A stretch of 64,000 bases of DNA from Candidatus Ideonella esbjergensis (GCA_016710065.1 JADJLP010000002.1:620001-684000); one strand, 5' to 3'; counted from the first letter of the stretch, positions 41,350 through 51,197 are shown. Notes: a model not told the origin generated them from the letters alone. A program made the numbers and translations.

Positions 41350-43184
41350 GCGGCCTCCGTGTGTGTTTGGGCGCTGCTCTTGCGCATGGCGCTGTCGCGG
41401 CAGCGCGGCCCAGCCTGGGTGGTGTTCAACAGGAATTTCTGCATGTCCCACGCGCCCGTGGGGCAGCGCTCGGCGCACAGGCCGCAATGCAGGCAGACGT
41501 CTTCGTCCTTGACCATGATGCGCTGGGTCTTGAGCTCGCTCGACACATACAGCGCCTGGCTCAGGTTGCGCGCTGGCGCCTTCAGGCGGGTGCGCAACTC
41601 GCTCTCCTCGCCGTTGGCTGTGAAACTGATGCTGTCCATGGGACAGATGTCGACGCAGGCATCGCATTCGATGCAGGTGTCGCGGTTGAACACCGTCTGC
41701 ACGTCGCAGTTCAGGCAGCGGCTGCTTTCCTTGAAGGCGGTGGCAGCGTCAAAGCCCAGCTCCACCTCGATCTTGATGCTGGCCAGTGCCACCTCGGCGG
41801 CGGCCCAGGGCACCTTGTAGCGGGCGTCGCCGGTGGGGTCGTTGCGGTAGCTCCACTCGTGGATGCCCATCTTCTGCGAGGCCAGGTTGGCCTGTGCGGC
41901 CGGGCGCACATTCACGTTCTCGCCATGCAGCAGGCGGTCGATGGACACGGCCGCTTCATGGCCGTGGGCCACGGCAGTGATGATGTTCTTGGGGCCAAAG
42001 GCCGCGTCGCCACCGAAAAACACGTTCTTCACGGTGGACTGGAAGCTCTGCTCGTTGAGCACCGGCAGACCCCATTTGTCGAACTGGATGCCGCAATCGC
42101 GCTCTATCCACGGGAAGGCGTTCTCCTGGCCCACCGCCACCAGCACGGTGTCGCAGGGCACGATCACATCGGGCGCGCCGGTGGGCACCAGGCTGCGCTT
42201 GCCCTTGTCGTCGTACACCGCCTTGACGATCTCGAAGCTCATGCCGGTGAGTTGCCCGCCCTGGTGCAGATAGGCCTTGGGCACATGGAAGTTGAAGATG
42301 GGGATGCCTTCGTGCTGGGCGTCTTCCTTCTCCCAGGGCGAGGCCTTCATCTCCTCGAAGCCGCTGCGCACGATGACCTTCACGTCCTCGCCGCCCAGGC
42401 GCTTGGCCGAGCGGCAGCAGTCCATGGCGGTGTTGCCACCACCCAGCACGATCACCCGCTTGCCCACGCTGGTGACGTGGCCAAACGAGACCGAGGCCAG
42501 CCAATCAATGCCCAGGTGGATGTTGGCGGAGGCCTCGTGCCGGCCGGGCAACTCCAGGTCGCGGCCGCGGGGTGCGCCGCAACCCACGAAGATGGCGTCG
42601 TAGCCCTGGCCCATCAGTGCCTTCATCGACTCGATGCGCTGGCCGTTCTTGAACTCCACGCCCAGCCTGAAGACATAGCCGGTTTCTTCGTCGATCACCG
42701 ACTCGGGCAGCCGGAAGCGCGGGATCTGCGAGCGGATGAAGCCGCCGGCCTTGGCTTCGCCGTCGAACACGGTGACGCTGTAGCCCTGCAAGGCCAGGTC
42801 GCGCGCCACGGTGAGCGAGGCCGGGCCGGCCCCCACGCAGGCCACCCGCTTGCCGTTGGCGGCGGCGGCGGTGGGCATGTTCAGCGTGGTCTTGTTGTCG
42901 GCCGCCACGCGCTTGAGCCGGCAGATGGCCACCGGCTCGGGCTTGGCGCCGTTGTTCTCCTCCACCCGGCCTCGCCGGCAGGCGGGCTCGCAGGGCCGGT
43001 CACAGGTGCGGCCCAGCACGCCGGGAAAGACGTTGGACACCCAATTGACCATGTAGGCGTCGCTGTAACGACCCTGGCCGATCAGGCGTATGTATTCGGG
43101 GACGGGGGTGTGGGCCGGGCAGGCCCATTGACAGTCGACAACCTGGTGAAAGTAGGTTGCGCCGGCGGTGTTTGCGAGTTGCAA
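41346..43184 (-). CDS. korC: FAD/Fe-S NAD(P)H oxidoreductase subunit (GltD-like), third subunit of the Kor complex
   Basis: A 612-residue GltD-like flavoprotein. An N-terminal Fe-S region has Cys at 18, 22, 61, 65 and 69. The FAD site is CVGAGPASLTVA (about 116-127), the NAD(P)H site VIVLGGGNTAMDCCRSAK, and there are two C-terminal ferredoxin-like sites (CIECDACVDICP and CLHCGLCAERCP). In Azoarcus evansii a comparable third subunit lets 2-oxoglutarate oxidoreductase reduce NADP+ directly. It is the first gene of korCAB; the next is coupled by ATGA. Confidence 0.85.
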   Translation of the reverse strand: MQLANTAGATYFHQVVDCQWACPAHTPVPEYIRLIGQGRYSDAYMVNWVSNVFPGVLGRTCDRPCEPACRRGRVEENNGAKPEPVAICRLKRVAADNKTTLNMPTAAAANGKRVACVGAGPASLTVARDLALQGYSVTVFDGEAKAGGFIRSQIPRFRLPESVIDEETGYVFRLGVEFKNGQRIESMKALMGQGYDAIFVGCGAPRGRDLELPGRHEASANIHLGIDWLASVSFGHVTSVGKRVIVLGGGNTAMDCCRSAKRLGGEDVKVIVRSGFEEMKASPWEKEDAQHEGIPIFNFHVPKAYLHQGGQLTGMSFEIVKAVYDDKGKRSLVPTGAPDVIVPCDTVLVAVGQENAFPWIERDCGIQFDKWGLPVLNEQSFQSTVKNVFFGGDAAFGPKNIITAVAHGHEAAVSIDRLLHGENVNVRPAAQANLASQKMGIHEWSYRNDPTGDARYKVPWAAAEVALASIKIEVELGFDAATAFKESSRCLNCDVQTVFNRDTCIECDACVDICPMDSISFTANGEESELRTRLKAPARNLSQALYVSSELKTQRIMVKDEDVCLHCGLCAERCPTGAWDMQKFLLNTTQAGPRCRDSAMRKSSAQTHTEAA

Positions 43185-43296
43185 GGCTTGCCTCCTAAGC
43201 CCGCGCGGGCGGGGTGTGCGAAGCCAGGAAAGCTTCGATGCGCAGGCGAGCGGCCAGTCTAGACCCGAGGCCGGGCTTTGGGGCTAGGGCCGTTGC

Positions 43297-45348
43297 TTAG
43301 GTTGGGGGCTGGCTGGCCCGTTTTTGAGCAAAGTCAAGAAACCAGTCCACCGCGCTTGCATTGGCCATGGCGTCGCGATTGAGCACTTTTTCGGGCGATT
43401 CGCCCAGCAACAGCTTCTTCACCGGCAACTCCATCTTCTTGCCCGAGAGCGTGCGCGGGATGGCCGGGACCTGCAGGATCTCGCTGGGCACGTGGCGGGG
43501 CGAAAGGGCGGTGCGTATCGAGGCCCGCAGCCGCTGCACCAGGGCCTCGCTCAGCACCTGGCCGTCGCGCAGCACCACAAACAAGGGCATGTAGCTCTCG
43601 CGGCCCAGGTACTCCAGATCGACCACCAGGCTGTCTAGCACCTCGGTCTCGGCTTCCACCGCGCGGTAGAGCTCGGCCGTGCCCATGCGGATGCCGTGGC
43701 GGTTGATGGTGGCGTCGGAGCGGCCGTAGATGATGGCGCCGGTGGCACCGCTCTCGGGGTGGGGCACCAGGCGCAGCCAGTCGCCATGGCGCCAGACGCC
43801 GGGGTACATGTCGAAATAGCTCTCGTGCAAGCGCCGGCCACTGGGGTCGCCCCAGAAATACAGCGGCATCGAGGGCATGGGCGCGGTGCACACCAGTTCG
43901 CCCACCTCGTCGGTCAGCGGTAGGCCCTGGCCGTTGGCATCCGGTTCACTCCAGGCCTCCACGGCCGCACCCAGGCAGCGGCATTGCATTTCGCCGGCCA
44001 CGGTGGGTAGCAAGGGGGAGCCGCCAATGAAGGCGCCGGCAAAGTCGGTGCCACCCGAGATGCAGGTGATGTAGATGTCCTGGCCAGCCACCTTGGGCAG
44101 CTCGCGCCAGATCCACCCGTAGCATTCGAGCGCCAGCGGCGAGCCGGTGGCGCCAACGGCTCGCAGCGCGTGCAGATCGGCCACCTGCTGCGGGCGCACC
44201 TCGGCCTTGAGGCAGCTGGCGTAAAAGGCCGCACCGGCGCCGACGAAAGTGCAGCCTGCCAGGGCGGCAAAGCGCCACAGCGTGGTCCAGTCGGGCGCCT
44301 TGGCATCGCCGCTGGGCGAGCCATCGAACAAGCACACGGTGGCGCCGGCCAGCAGGCCGCCCACCTGGGCGTTCCACATGATCCAGCCGGTGCTGCTGTA
44401 CCAGTGGAAGCGGTCGCCGCTGATGGCTGCGGGGCCAATGTTGTTGTGCAGGCCGCCCATCTTGAGCATTTCCAGCATCACGCCACCGTGGCCGTGCACG
44501 ATGGGCTTGGGCAGGCCGGTGGTGCCGCTGGAGTACACCACCCAGAGCGGGTGGTCGAACTGCAGCCATTGCGGCACGGCCTTGGCCGGCCCGGCCAGCA
44601 GATAGGACCAGGTGTGCAAGGCCACCTTGGTGCCGGCGGGCAACTGCACCGGCTCGCCCAGCACCGGCACCTCCACCACGTGCTGCAGCGTGGGCAGGGC
44701 GGCCACCAGGCCGCGCACAACAGAGCGGCGGTCGTGCGCCATGCCGCCAAAGCGGTAGCCGTCGGCGGTGAACAGCAGCTTGGGTTCGATCTGGCGGAAG
44801 CGATCGAGCACGGCCACCGGCCCCATGTCGGGCGAACACACCGACCAGATCGCCCCCACGCTGGCCGTGGCCAGGAAGGCGACGATGGTTTCAGGCCGGT
44901 TGGGCAGATATGCCACCACGCGGTCGCCCGCGCCCACGCCCAGGGCTTGCAGCGAGGCGGCCAGCGTGCCCACCTGGCGATTCAGCTCGGGCCAGCTCAG
45001 TTCGTGCACCAGGCCGGCAGTCAGGCTGGCTTCGTCGGCCCAGGCGATGGCCGGGTGGCCGGCGGCATGCGCCGCATCGGCGTGACGCAGCACCTGGCGG
45101 GCGTAGTTCAGTTGCGCACCGGGGAACCACTGCGCACCGGGCATGCCGCGCTCGGCCAAGGCAGCGCTGTACAGCGTGGGCGATTCAATGTCGAAGAACT
45201 CCCACACCGCGCGCCAGAAGGCGTCAAGGTCGGTCACCGACCACTGCCACAGCGCGTCATAGGTGGCAAAGCGCAGGCCCCAGTGTTCCAGCAGCCAGCG
45301 CTGGAAGGTGGCCATGCGGGCTTCGGGCACTGCTGTGGCTTGCGTCAT
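43297..45348 (-). CDS. Acetoacetyl-CoA synthetase
   Basis: A 683-residue ANL ligase. The N-terminal ACAS_N domain precedes the P-loop VVYSSGTTGLPKPIVHGHGG. Others are CISGGTDFAGAFIGG, the A8 region YGRSDATINRHGIRMGTAELY, and the C-terminal LSGKKMELPVKKLL with the catalytic Lys. Length and CISGGTD fit acetoacetyl-CoA rather than acetyl-CoA synthetases. GGAG precedes ATG 45348, which overlaps the upstream solute-binding protein's stop (ATGA), an unusual coupling of an enzyme to a transporter component. Confidence 0.9.
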   Translation of the reverse strand: MTQATAVPEARMATFQRWLLEHWGLRFATYDALWQWSVTDLDAFWRAVWEFFDIESPTLYSAALAERGMPGAQWFPGAQLNYARQVLRHADAAHAAGHPAIAWADEASLTAGLVHELSWPELNRQVGTLAASLQALGVGAGDRVVAYLPNRPETIVAFLATASVGAIWSVCSPDMGPVAVLDRFRQIEPKLLFTADGYRFGGMAHDRRSVVRGLVAALPTLQHVVEVPVLGEPVQLPAGTKVALHTWSYLLAGPAKAVPQWLQFDHPLWVVYSSGTTGLPKPIVHGHGGVMLEMLKMGGLHNNIGPAAISGDRFHWYSSTGWIMWNAQVGGLLAGATVCLFDGSPSGDAKAPDWTTLWRFAALAGCTFVGAGAAFYASCLKAEVRPQQVADLHALRAVGATGSPLALECYGWIWRELPKVAGQDIYITCISGGTDFAGAFIGGSPLLPTVAGEMQCRCLGAAVEAWSEPDANGQGLPLTDEVGELVCTAPMPSMPLYFWGDPSGRRLHESYFDMYPGVWRHGDWLRLVPHPESGATGAIIYGRSDATINRHGIRMGTAELYRAVEAETEVLDSLVVDLEYLGRESYMPLFVVLRDGQVLSEALVQRLRASIRTALSPRHVPSEILQVPAIPRTLSGKKMELPVKKLLLGESPEKVLNRDAMANASAVDWFLDFAQKRASQPPT

Positions 45349-47159
45349 GGTGTTGTCTCCACATCCACCCGGTGCCACCACTCCTGCCAGAACTCGTGGC
45401 GGCGGTAGCCCTTCACGTGGGGCTGCATCAGGTCGGTGATGATGGTGCTGAAGCGCGGCTTGTAGGGCATCCACACGGCAGCGATGCGGTTGGCCTGCAG
45501 GAACAGCGCATCACGCTCGGCGCCGTCGGGAAGGCGGCTGATCTGCTGGTACAGCGCGTCGAACTCGGGCCGTTTGAAGCGCGCCATGTTCTGGCCGCCG
45601 ATCTGGGTGCTGTCGAAACGCTGGAACTGGCCGATGCTGTCGGGCGAGGCCGATTGCAGGCCGACGTGCCAGACGCTGAACTGCCCCGCCCGGGCGGCGC
45701 GCAACAGCTCGGGCCACTTGCCCACCTTGAACTGCACCTTGAGCCCCAGCGTTTGCATGTCGCGCTGAACCTGCTCGGCGATCTGGCGGTCGCGCTGGTC
45801 GTCGGCGATGGACCAGGGCAGCACCAGCGGGCTGCCGTCGGGCCGCTCGCGCCAGCCGTCGCCGTCCACGTCCTGGTAGCCGTACAGGTCGAGCAGGGCG
45901 CGGGCGCGGTTGGGGTTGTACTCGCCCATGGCGCTGCGGAAGGCGGGGTCGTGGGCGCGGGTGCCCGGCGCGACGGTGGCATGGGCCAGCCTGGCCTGGC
46001 CACGGTGCACCAGGCGGATCTCGCGTTCCACGTCCAGCGCCAGGCCAATGGCGCGGCGCAGGGCCACCTTGTCGGGCGTGTAGCCGCCCACCAGCGGGTC
46101 GTCCATGTTGAAGAAGGTGGTGTACACGTCGGCGCGCGGGCCGCGCGAAAGGGTGACACCGCGCTTGGCCAGGAAGGGCGCAAGCTTGCCGCCCGGCGCG
46201 GCCAGGTTGATGAACTCGGGCGGCACCCACTCCAGCACGTCGAGCTCGCCGTTCAGGAAGGCCAGCCAGCGCGGCTGGGCCTGCTCGATGACGGCCACCT
46301 CCACCTTGTCCACCATGGGCAGGCGCCGGCCCTTGAAGCGCGCCAGCAGCGCCTGGCCTTCGGCATCGCCCGCAGCCGGCTCCCCGTCATAGAGCCGTTC
46401 GCGGTACTGCGGGTTGCGCACCAGCACGATCTTCGAGGCTCGCTTCCACGATTGGAGCTTGAACGGGCCGGTGCCCACCGGGTGTTCGCCCACGCTGGCG
46501 CCGTAGTATTCGGCCACCTCGCGGGCAAAGCCACCGAACAGGTCGCTGGCGGCCAGGAATTCGATGAAACGCGGGCGCGGCTCGCGCAGCGTGATCTGCA
46601 GCGTGGTGCGGCCCAGCGCGCGCAGGCCTTCGATGGGGGCGTCGTAGTCGAACGGCTGCTTGCCGGCGATGGCGCGCTGGCGCGCCTCGGCCAGGCCGAC
46701 GAAGCCGAAGCTCTCCACATAGCTCCATTGCGGGCTCTTGAGCCTGGGGTCGGCGGTGCGCGAGATGGCGTACACGTAGTCCTGTGCCACCAGCTCGCGT
46801 GGCTTGCCGCCAAAGGCCGGGTCGTCGGCAAAGAAGATGCCGGGGCGCACCTGCAGGGTCCAGACGCGCCAGTCGCCGGAGTGTTCGGGCAGGGCGGTGG
46901 CGGTGAGCGGCACGATTCTGGCGGGCTTGGCCAGAGGGTCGTATTCGTAGAGCGCCTCGAAGATATGCGGCGTGACGGTGCGCGAGTACAGGTCGTTGAT
47001 CTGGCTGGGGTCGAAGCTGGTCTCGGCGGTGCGAAAGGCCACCCGCAGCACCTTCTCGGGCGCGGCCGCGGCACTGGTGCACAGGGCGGCCAGGCCCAGC
47101 GCCAGGGCGGCCAGGCGGCGCAGGCTGGCCAGCAGGGTGGGGCGCAGGGAGGGCTTCAT
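45345..47159 (-). CDS. ABC transporter family-5 solute-binding protein (paralog 1)
   Basis: A 604-residue periplasmic binding protein with a signal peptide (LAALALGLAALCTSAAAAPEK). The SBP_bac_5 fold has FFADDPAFGGKPRELVAQDYVYA and EHPVGTGPFKLQSWKR. A DVDGDGW loop (near residue 445) looks like a calcium site. It is closely similar, with the same length, to the next gene upstream, so the two are tandem duplicates. ATGA overlaps couple it to both neighbours. The ligand, peptide or other, is unknown. Confidence 0.9.
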   Translation of the reverse strand: MKPSLRPTLLASLRRLAALALGLAALCTSAAAAPEKVLRVAFRTAETSFDPSQINDLYSRTVTPHIFEALYEYDPLAKPARIVPLTATALPEHSGDWRVWTLQVRPGIFFADDPAFGGKPRELVAQDYVYAISRTADPRLKSPQWSYVESFGFVGLAEARQRAIAGKQPFDYDAPIEGLRALGRTTLQITLREPRPRFIEFLAASDLFGGFAREVAEYYGASVGEHPVGTGPFKLQSWKRASKIVLVRNPQYRERLYDGEPAAGDAEGQALLARFKGRRLPMVDKVEVAVIEQAQPRWLAFLNGELDVLEWVPPEFINLAAPGGKLAPFLAKRGVTLSRGPRADVYTTFFNMDDPLVGGYTPDKVALRRAIGLALDVEREIRLVHRGQARLAHATVAPGTRAHDPAFRSAMGEYNPNRARALLDLYGYQDVDGDGWRERPDGSPLVLPWSIADDQRDRQIAEQVQRDMQTLGLKVQFKVGKWPELLRAARAGQFSVWHVGLQSASPDSIGQFQRFDSTQIGGQNMARFKRPEFDALYQQISRLPDGAERDALFLQANRIAAVWMPYKPRFSTIITDLMQPHVKGYRRHEFWQEWWHRVDVETTP

Positions 47160-48970
47160 CGGGTGGTGCGGCGGGTTTGCCGGGCGAGATCGATGTCCAT
47201 GTAGCGCCAGTTCTCGCGCATGAAGGGGTGGCGCTGGTAGCCCAGCACCCAGGGGTGCAGCAGGTCGGTCCACATGCGGTGGCCGGTGACCTTCTCGGGC
47301 ATGTAGGCCACGGCAAGGCGCTTCATCTGGGCCATCAGTGCCTGGCGTTCCGGGCCATCGGGCAACACCGCCTGGCGCCGGAACAGCGCGTTGTACGCGG
47401 GCAGGTCGAAGCGCGGGTGGTTGCCCTGGCCCTTGCTGGGGCCATAGAGCAGGTCGAGCATGTAGCTGGCGTCGGGGGTGACGGCGCTCCAGGCGACGCC
47501 CCACATCATCAACTTGCCGGCGCGCGAGGCCTTGATCTGCTCGGGCCACTTGGCAATCACGAACTTGTGGCGCAGGCCCAGGCTCTGGAAGGTGCGGCGC
47601 CACAGATCCTGCCCGGCGCGCGAGACCTGGTCGGGCTGGGAGGCGTACTCGAGTGTCAATGGCGAGCCGTCGGGCAGGTCGCGAAAACCGTCACCGTCCC
47701 GGTCCACATAGCCGTACAGGTCGAGCAGGGCCTTGGCGCGCGGCAGGCTGTGCTCGCTCATCTCGCTGCGAAAGCTGGCGTCATAGCCGCCCACGGCCGG
47801 TGGCAGCAGCGACTGGGCCGGCGTCATCTGCCCCTTGCGCACCAGGGTGATCTCGGCCTGCACGTCGTAGGCCAGGCTGATGGCACGGCGCAGGGCCACC
47901 TTGTCGGCGCTGTAGCCGCCCACCACCGGGTGTTCCATCGCGAAGTAGTGGTAGGCAATGTCGGGGCCGGGGATGCTCGACAGCTGCACCCCGCGCCGGG
48001 CCAGGTCGCCCCGCAGCTTGCCGCCGGGCATGACCGTGGGCGCGAACTCGGGCGGCAGCCGGTCCAGGTAGTCGTGCTCGCCGCCGAGGAAGGCCAGCAG
48101 GCGTGGCTGGGCCTCCTCGACGATGGAGATCTCCACCCGGTCGATCATGGGCAGCCGCCGGCCGGCCATCTGGCGGGCGAGCGTCTCGCGCGGGGCGTCG
48201 CCCGGCGTGGCCTGCTCGGCGTAGCGCTGCTCGCGAAAGCCGGGGTTGCGCTCCAGCGTGATACGCGACGAGCGCTTCCAGGCCGTCAGCCGGAACGGCC
48301 CGGTGCCCACTGGATGCTCCATGATCTTGTCGCCATAGGCCTCGATCACCTCGCGTGCCACCGCACCCAGCAAGCCGCTGTCGGCCAGCACGTAGGCAAA
48401 GCGTGGCCCGGGGGCCGCCAGGCGGAACTGCAAGGTGTAGCGGTCCAGCGCCCGCACACCCTCGACCGGGGTGTCGTAGGGAAAGGGGGTCTTGTCCTTC
48501 AGGGCCTGGCGGCGCAGCTCCGACAGGCCCAGCAGGCCGGCGTTCTCCAGCTGCGACAGCACGGGGCTCTTGAGGGCCGGGTCGTAGAGCCGCTTGACGC
48601 TGTAGACATAGTCTTCGGCCACCAGCTCACGCGGCTTGCCGCCAAAGGCCGGGTCGTCCGCGAAGTGGATGCCGGGGTGCAGCCGCACGGTCCAGGTGCG
48701 GAAATCGTCCGAGGCCTCGGGAAGGGACTCGGCGGTCTGCGGCACCAGGCGTGCCGGGCGGGCCAGATAGCTGTAGGTCAGCGGGGCCTCGAAGATGTTG
48801 GCCAGCACGGTGCGCGAATACAGGTCGGACACCTGGGCCGGGTCGAAGCCGGTCTCGGCGATGGGAAAGGCGTAGCGCAGCACCTTGGGCGAAGTGGCCT
48901 CGGCCAGGGCTGGCAAGGGCAGGCCAGTGAGCAGGGCCGCCAAGAGGGCGGCGAGTGTGCGGGTCAACAT
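47156..48970 (-). CDS. ABC transporter family-5 solute-binding protein (paralog 2)
   Basis: A 604-residue paralog of the downstream gene with a signal peptide (LAALLAALLTGLPLPALAEA). It shares HFADDPAFGGKPRELVAEDYVYS, EHPVGTGPFRLTAWKR and the loop DRDGDGF, but differs in the ligand-facing segments. It is the first gene of a divergent set opposite the permeases and ATPase at 49.2-52.9 kb, which it presumably serves. Confidence 0.9.
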   Translation of the reverse strand: MLTRTLAALLAALLTGLPLPALAEATSPKVLRYAFPIAETGFDPAQVSDLYSRTVLANIFEAPLTYSYLARPARLVPQTAESLPEASDDFRTWTVRLHPGIHFADDPAFGGKPRELVAEDYVYSVKRLYDPALKSPVLSQLENAGLLGLSELRRQALKDKTPFPYDTPVEGVRALDRYTLQFRLAAPGPRFAYVLADSGLLGAVAREVIEAYGDKIMEHPVGTGPFRLTAWKRSSRITLERNPGFREQRYAEQATPGDAPRETLARQMAGRRLPMIDRVEISIVEEAQPRLLAFLGGEHDYLDRLPPEFAPTVMPGGKLRGDLARRGVQLSSIPGPDIAYHYFAMEHPVVGGYSADKVALRRAISLAYDVQAEITLVRKGQMTPAQSLLPPAVGGYDASFRSEMSEHSLPRAKALLDLYGYVDRDGDGFRDLPDGSPLTLEYASQPDQVSRAGQDLWRRTFQSLGLRHKFVIAKWPEQIKASRAGKLMMWGVAWSAVTPDASYMLDLLYGPSKGQGNHPRFDLPAYNALFRRQAVLPDGPERQALMAQMKRLAVAYMPEKVTGHRMWTDLLHPWVLGYQRHPFMRENWRYMDIDLARQTRRTTR

Positions 48971-49074
48971 CGGGGCATGGGGCTGTGGGCCAGCGCATTG
49001 TGCAGGGCTGCATCGCGAGCACAGGGCGGGGGCAACCCGGTGGGGTCGGCGCCCGCCGCGCTACTACACTGCCT

Positions 49075-49206
49075 CGTCATTCCCTCGACTCTGCCGTCAT
49101 TCCCGCGAAGGCGGGAATCAATGTCTTGGCGGGCGGTGGATTCCCGCCTGCGCGGGAATGACGGGGCCATTGCGCGGGAATGACGGGAAACGCGCGGGAA
49201 TGACGG
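49075..49206. repeat. Cluster of dRS3-like palindromic repeats
   Basis: Two full copies of ATTCCC-N8-GGGAAT lie at 49099-49118 and 49140-49159. They face each other as a 26-bp inverted repeat with one mismatch (49094-49119 and 49139-49164). Partial copies of GCGCGGGAATGACGG lie at 49172-49186 and 49192-49206, and CGTCATTCCC at 49075-49084. The cluster fills the divergent gap between the solute-binding protein and permease genes, just ahead of the permease RBS (GAGGAG). Confidence 0.85.
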
Positions 49207-49246
49207 AATTCCATGCGGGCAGGCGTTTTGTTTTTGTGAGGAGCGC

Positions 49247-50182
49247 ATGGCGGCTTACCTGATACGGCGACTCTGGCAGATGCTGCCGACCCTGGCGGGT
49301 GTGGTGTTGCTGGTGTTCGTGCTCTTCAAGTTCTTCGGCGACGACCCGGCCACCATCCTGGGCGGGCTCAATGCCACGCCCGAGCAGATCGAGGCCATCC
49401 GCGAGCAACTGGGCCTGAATGAGCCCTGGTGGGTGCAGCTGTGGATCTTCGTCAAGCAGATCGCCACCTTCAATTGGGGTCGCAGCTGGGCCACCAGCGA
49501 GGCGGTGAGCAACCTGTTTGCCACGCGCTTGCCGGCCACGCTGACGGTGATGCTGCCCATCCTGCTGCTGGATGCGCTGCTGGCCGTGCCCATCGCGCTG
49601 GGTGTGGCGCGGGTGCGGGGCTCGCTCACCGACCGGGCACTGATGGTGGCCACCACGGTGGCGCTGTCCATCTCCTTCCTGGTCTACATCATCGTCGGCC
49701 AGTACGTCTTCGGCTTTCAGCTCGGTTGGTTCCCGGTGCAGGGCTGGAGCGATTCCACCCTCACCAACCTCACCACCTACGTGCCGCTGCCGGCGCTGCT
49801 GGCGGTGATGGTGGGCGTGGCGCCACAAACCCGGCTGTACCGCAGCTTCTTCCTCGACGAGCTGGGGCAGGACTATGTGCGTACCGCCCGCGCCAAGGGC
49901 CTGGGCGAGGGGCGGGTGATGTGGCATGTGCTGCGCAATGCCCTCATCCCCATCCTCACCAACGTCGGCCTGGCGCTGCCCGGCGTGTTCGTCGGCTCCT
50001 TCCTGATCGAGGTGTTCTTCAGCATCCCGGGCCTGGGCCGCGAGGTGCTGCTGGCGGTGAACCGGGCCGACTACCCCGTCATCCAGGCCACGGCCGTTTA
50101 CCTGGCCGTGCTGACCATGCTGATCAACCTCGCGGTGGACCTGCTCTACAAGCTGGTGGACCCCAGAGTGGTTCTGAAATGA
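49247..50182 (+). CDS. Peptide-type ABC transporter permease (DppB/OppB-like)
   Basis: A 311-residue inner-membrane permease with about six membrane helices (ATLTVMLPILLLDALLAVPIA, LVYIIVGQYVFGF, AVYLAVLTMLINLAVDLLY). The EAA loop with DYVRTARAKGLGEGRVMWHVLRNALIP contacts the ATPase. GAGGAG precedes the ATG. Its stop overlaps the next permease (ATGA), so this is the first gene of a three-gene transporter operon. Confidence 0.94.
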   Translation: MAAYLIRRLWQMLPTLAGVVLLVFVLFKFFGDDPATILGGLNATPEQIEAIREQLGLNEPWWVQLWIFVKQIATFNWGRSWATSEAVSNLFATRLPATLTVMLPILLLDALLAVPIALGVARVRGSLTDRALMVATTVALSISFLVYIIVGQYVFGFQLGWFPVQGWSDSTLTNLTTYVPLPALLAVMVGVAPQTRLYRSFFLDELGQDYVRTARAKGLGEGRVMWHVLRNALIPILTNVGLALPGVFVGSFLIEVFFSIPGLGREVLLAVNRADYPVIQATAVYLAVLTMLINLAVDLLYKLVDPRVVLK

Positions 50183-51197
50183 GCGTCGCCCTCCAATCAG
50201 ACAGCGTTTGGCGAGCCGCCTGGCTGCGCTTTCAGACCAACGGCGTGGGCCTGGTGTGCCTGGGCCTGGTGGCGGCCTTCCTGCTGCTGATCGCGCTGGC
50301 CGCCACGGGCCTGGTGGCCGGGGGCTGGCAGCGCGAGGTGGGCGTGCCCAACGCCCCGCCGGTGTGGCTGGGCCCGCGCCCGGCCGAGGACACCGGCCCG
50401 GTCGATGCGCCCAAAGGCCCGCCCGTGGACCTGAGCGACATCGACCCGCTGGCCCCGCGCTACGCCGAGTGGGCCGAGCGCGCCAAGGCCTACCAGACCA
50501 CGGCCGAGGTGCGCGCTGAAACGCTGCCGCTGGGCGGCGACCGCCTGGGCCGCGACGTGCTGGCCAAGGCCGTCAAGGGCACCGAAGTGTCGGTGTTCGT
50601 GGGCGTGCTGGCGGCCGTGGTGGCCACGCTGCTGGGCACCGTGCTGGGGGCTTTGTCGGGCTACTTTGGTGGCCGCATTGGCGACGCGCTGGAGTGGCTC
50701 TACAACGTCTTCACCGCCATCCCGTCCATCCTGCTCATCTTCGCCTTCGCTGCGGTGTTCGGCCGCGGCATCGCCACGGTGGTGGTGATCCTGGGCCTGG
50801 TGGGCTGGACCGATCTGTACCGACAGGTGCGGGCCGAGTTCATGAAGCACCGCAGCCGCGAATACGTGCGCGCCGCCGAGGCCATCGGCGCCAGCCATGC
50901 GGCGCGCATGTTCCGCCACATCCTGCCCAACGTCAGCCACGTCATCCTGGTGCGCATGAGCCTGCTGGTGGTGGGCTTCATCAAGAGCGAGGTCATCCTC
51001 AGCTACCTGGGCCTGGGCGTGCCGGTGGACCAAGTGAGCTGGGGCACCATGCTGGCCGAGGCCCAGAGCGAGCTGATCCTGGGCTACTGGTGGCAACTGG
51101 TGGCGGCCACGGCCTTCATGGCGGTGTTCGTCACCGCCTTCTCCCTGCTGGCCGACGCCTGGCGCGACGCGCTGGACCCCAAGCTGAGGGGTCTCGA

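Noticed and set aside
41361..43262. A 633-codon open frame antisense to korC
   Set aside because: No recognisable domain, His/Gly/Ala/Val-rich composition, and it runs opposite a well-defined flavoprotein.
44910..49183. Two open frames of more than 660 codons antisense to the solute-binding proteins
   Set aside because: Composition is typical of reverse-frame shadows, and the sense frames have signal peptides and family motifs.
49075..49206. Repeat cluster as a CRISPR array
   Set aside because: The units are palindromes in both orientations with irregular spacing and no unique spacers of constant size; no cas genes are near.
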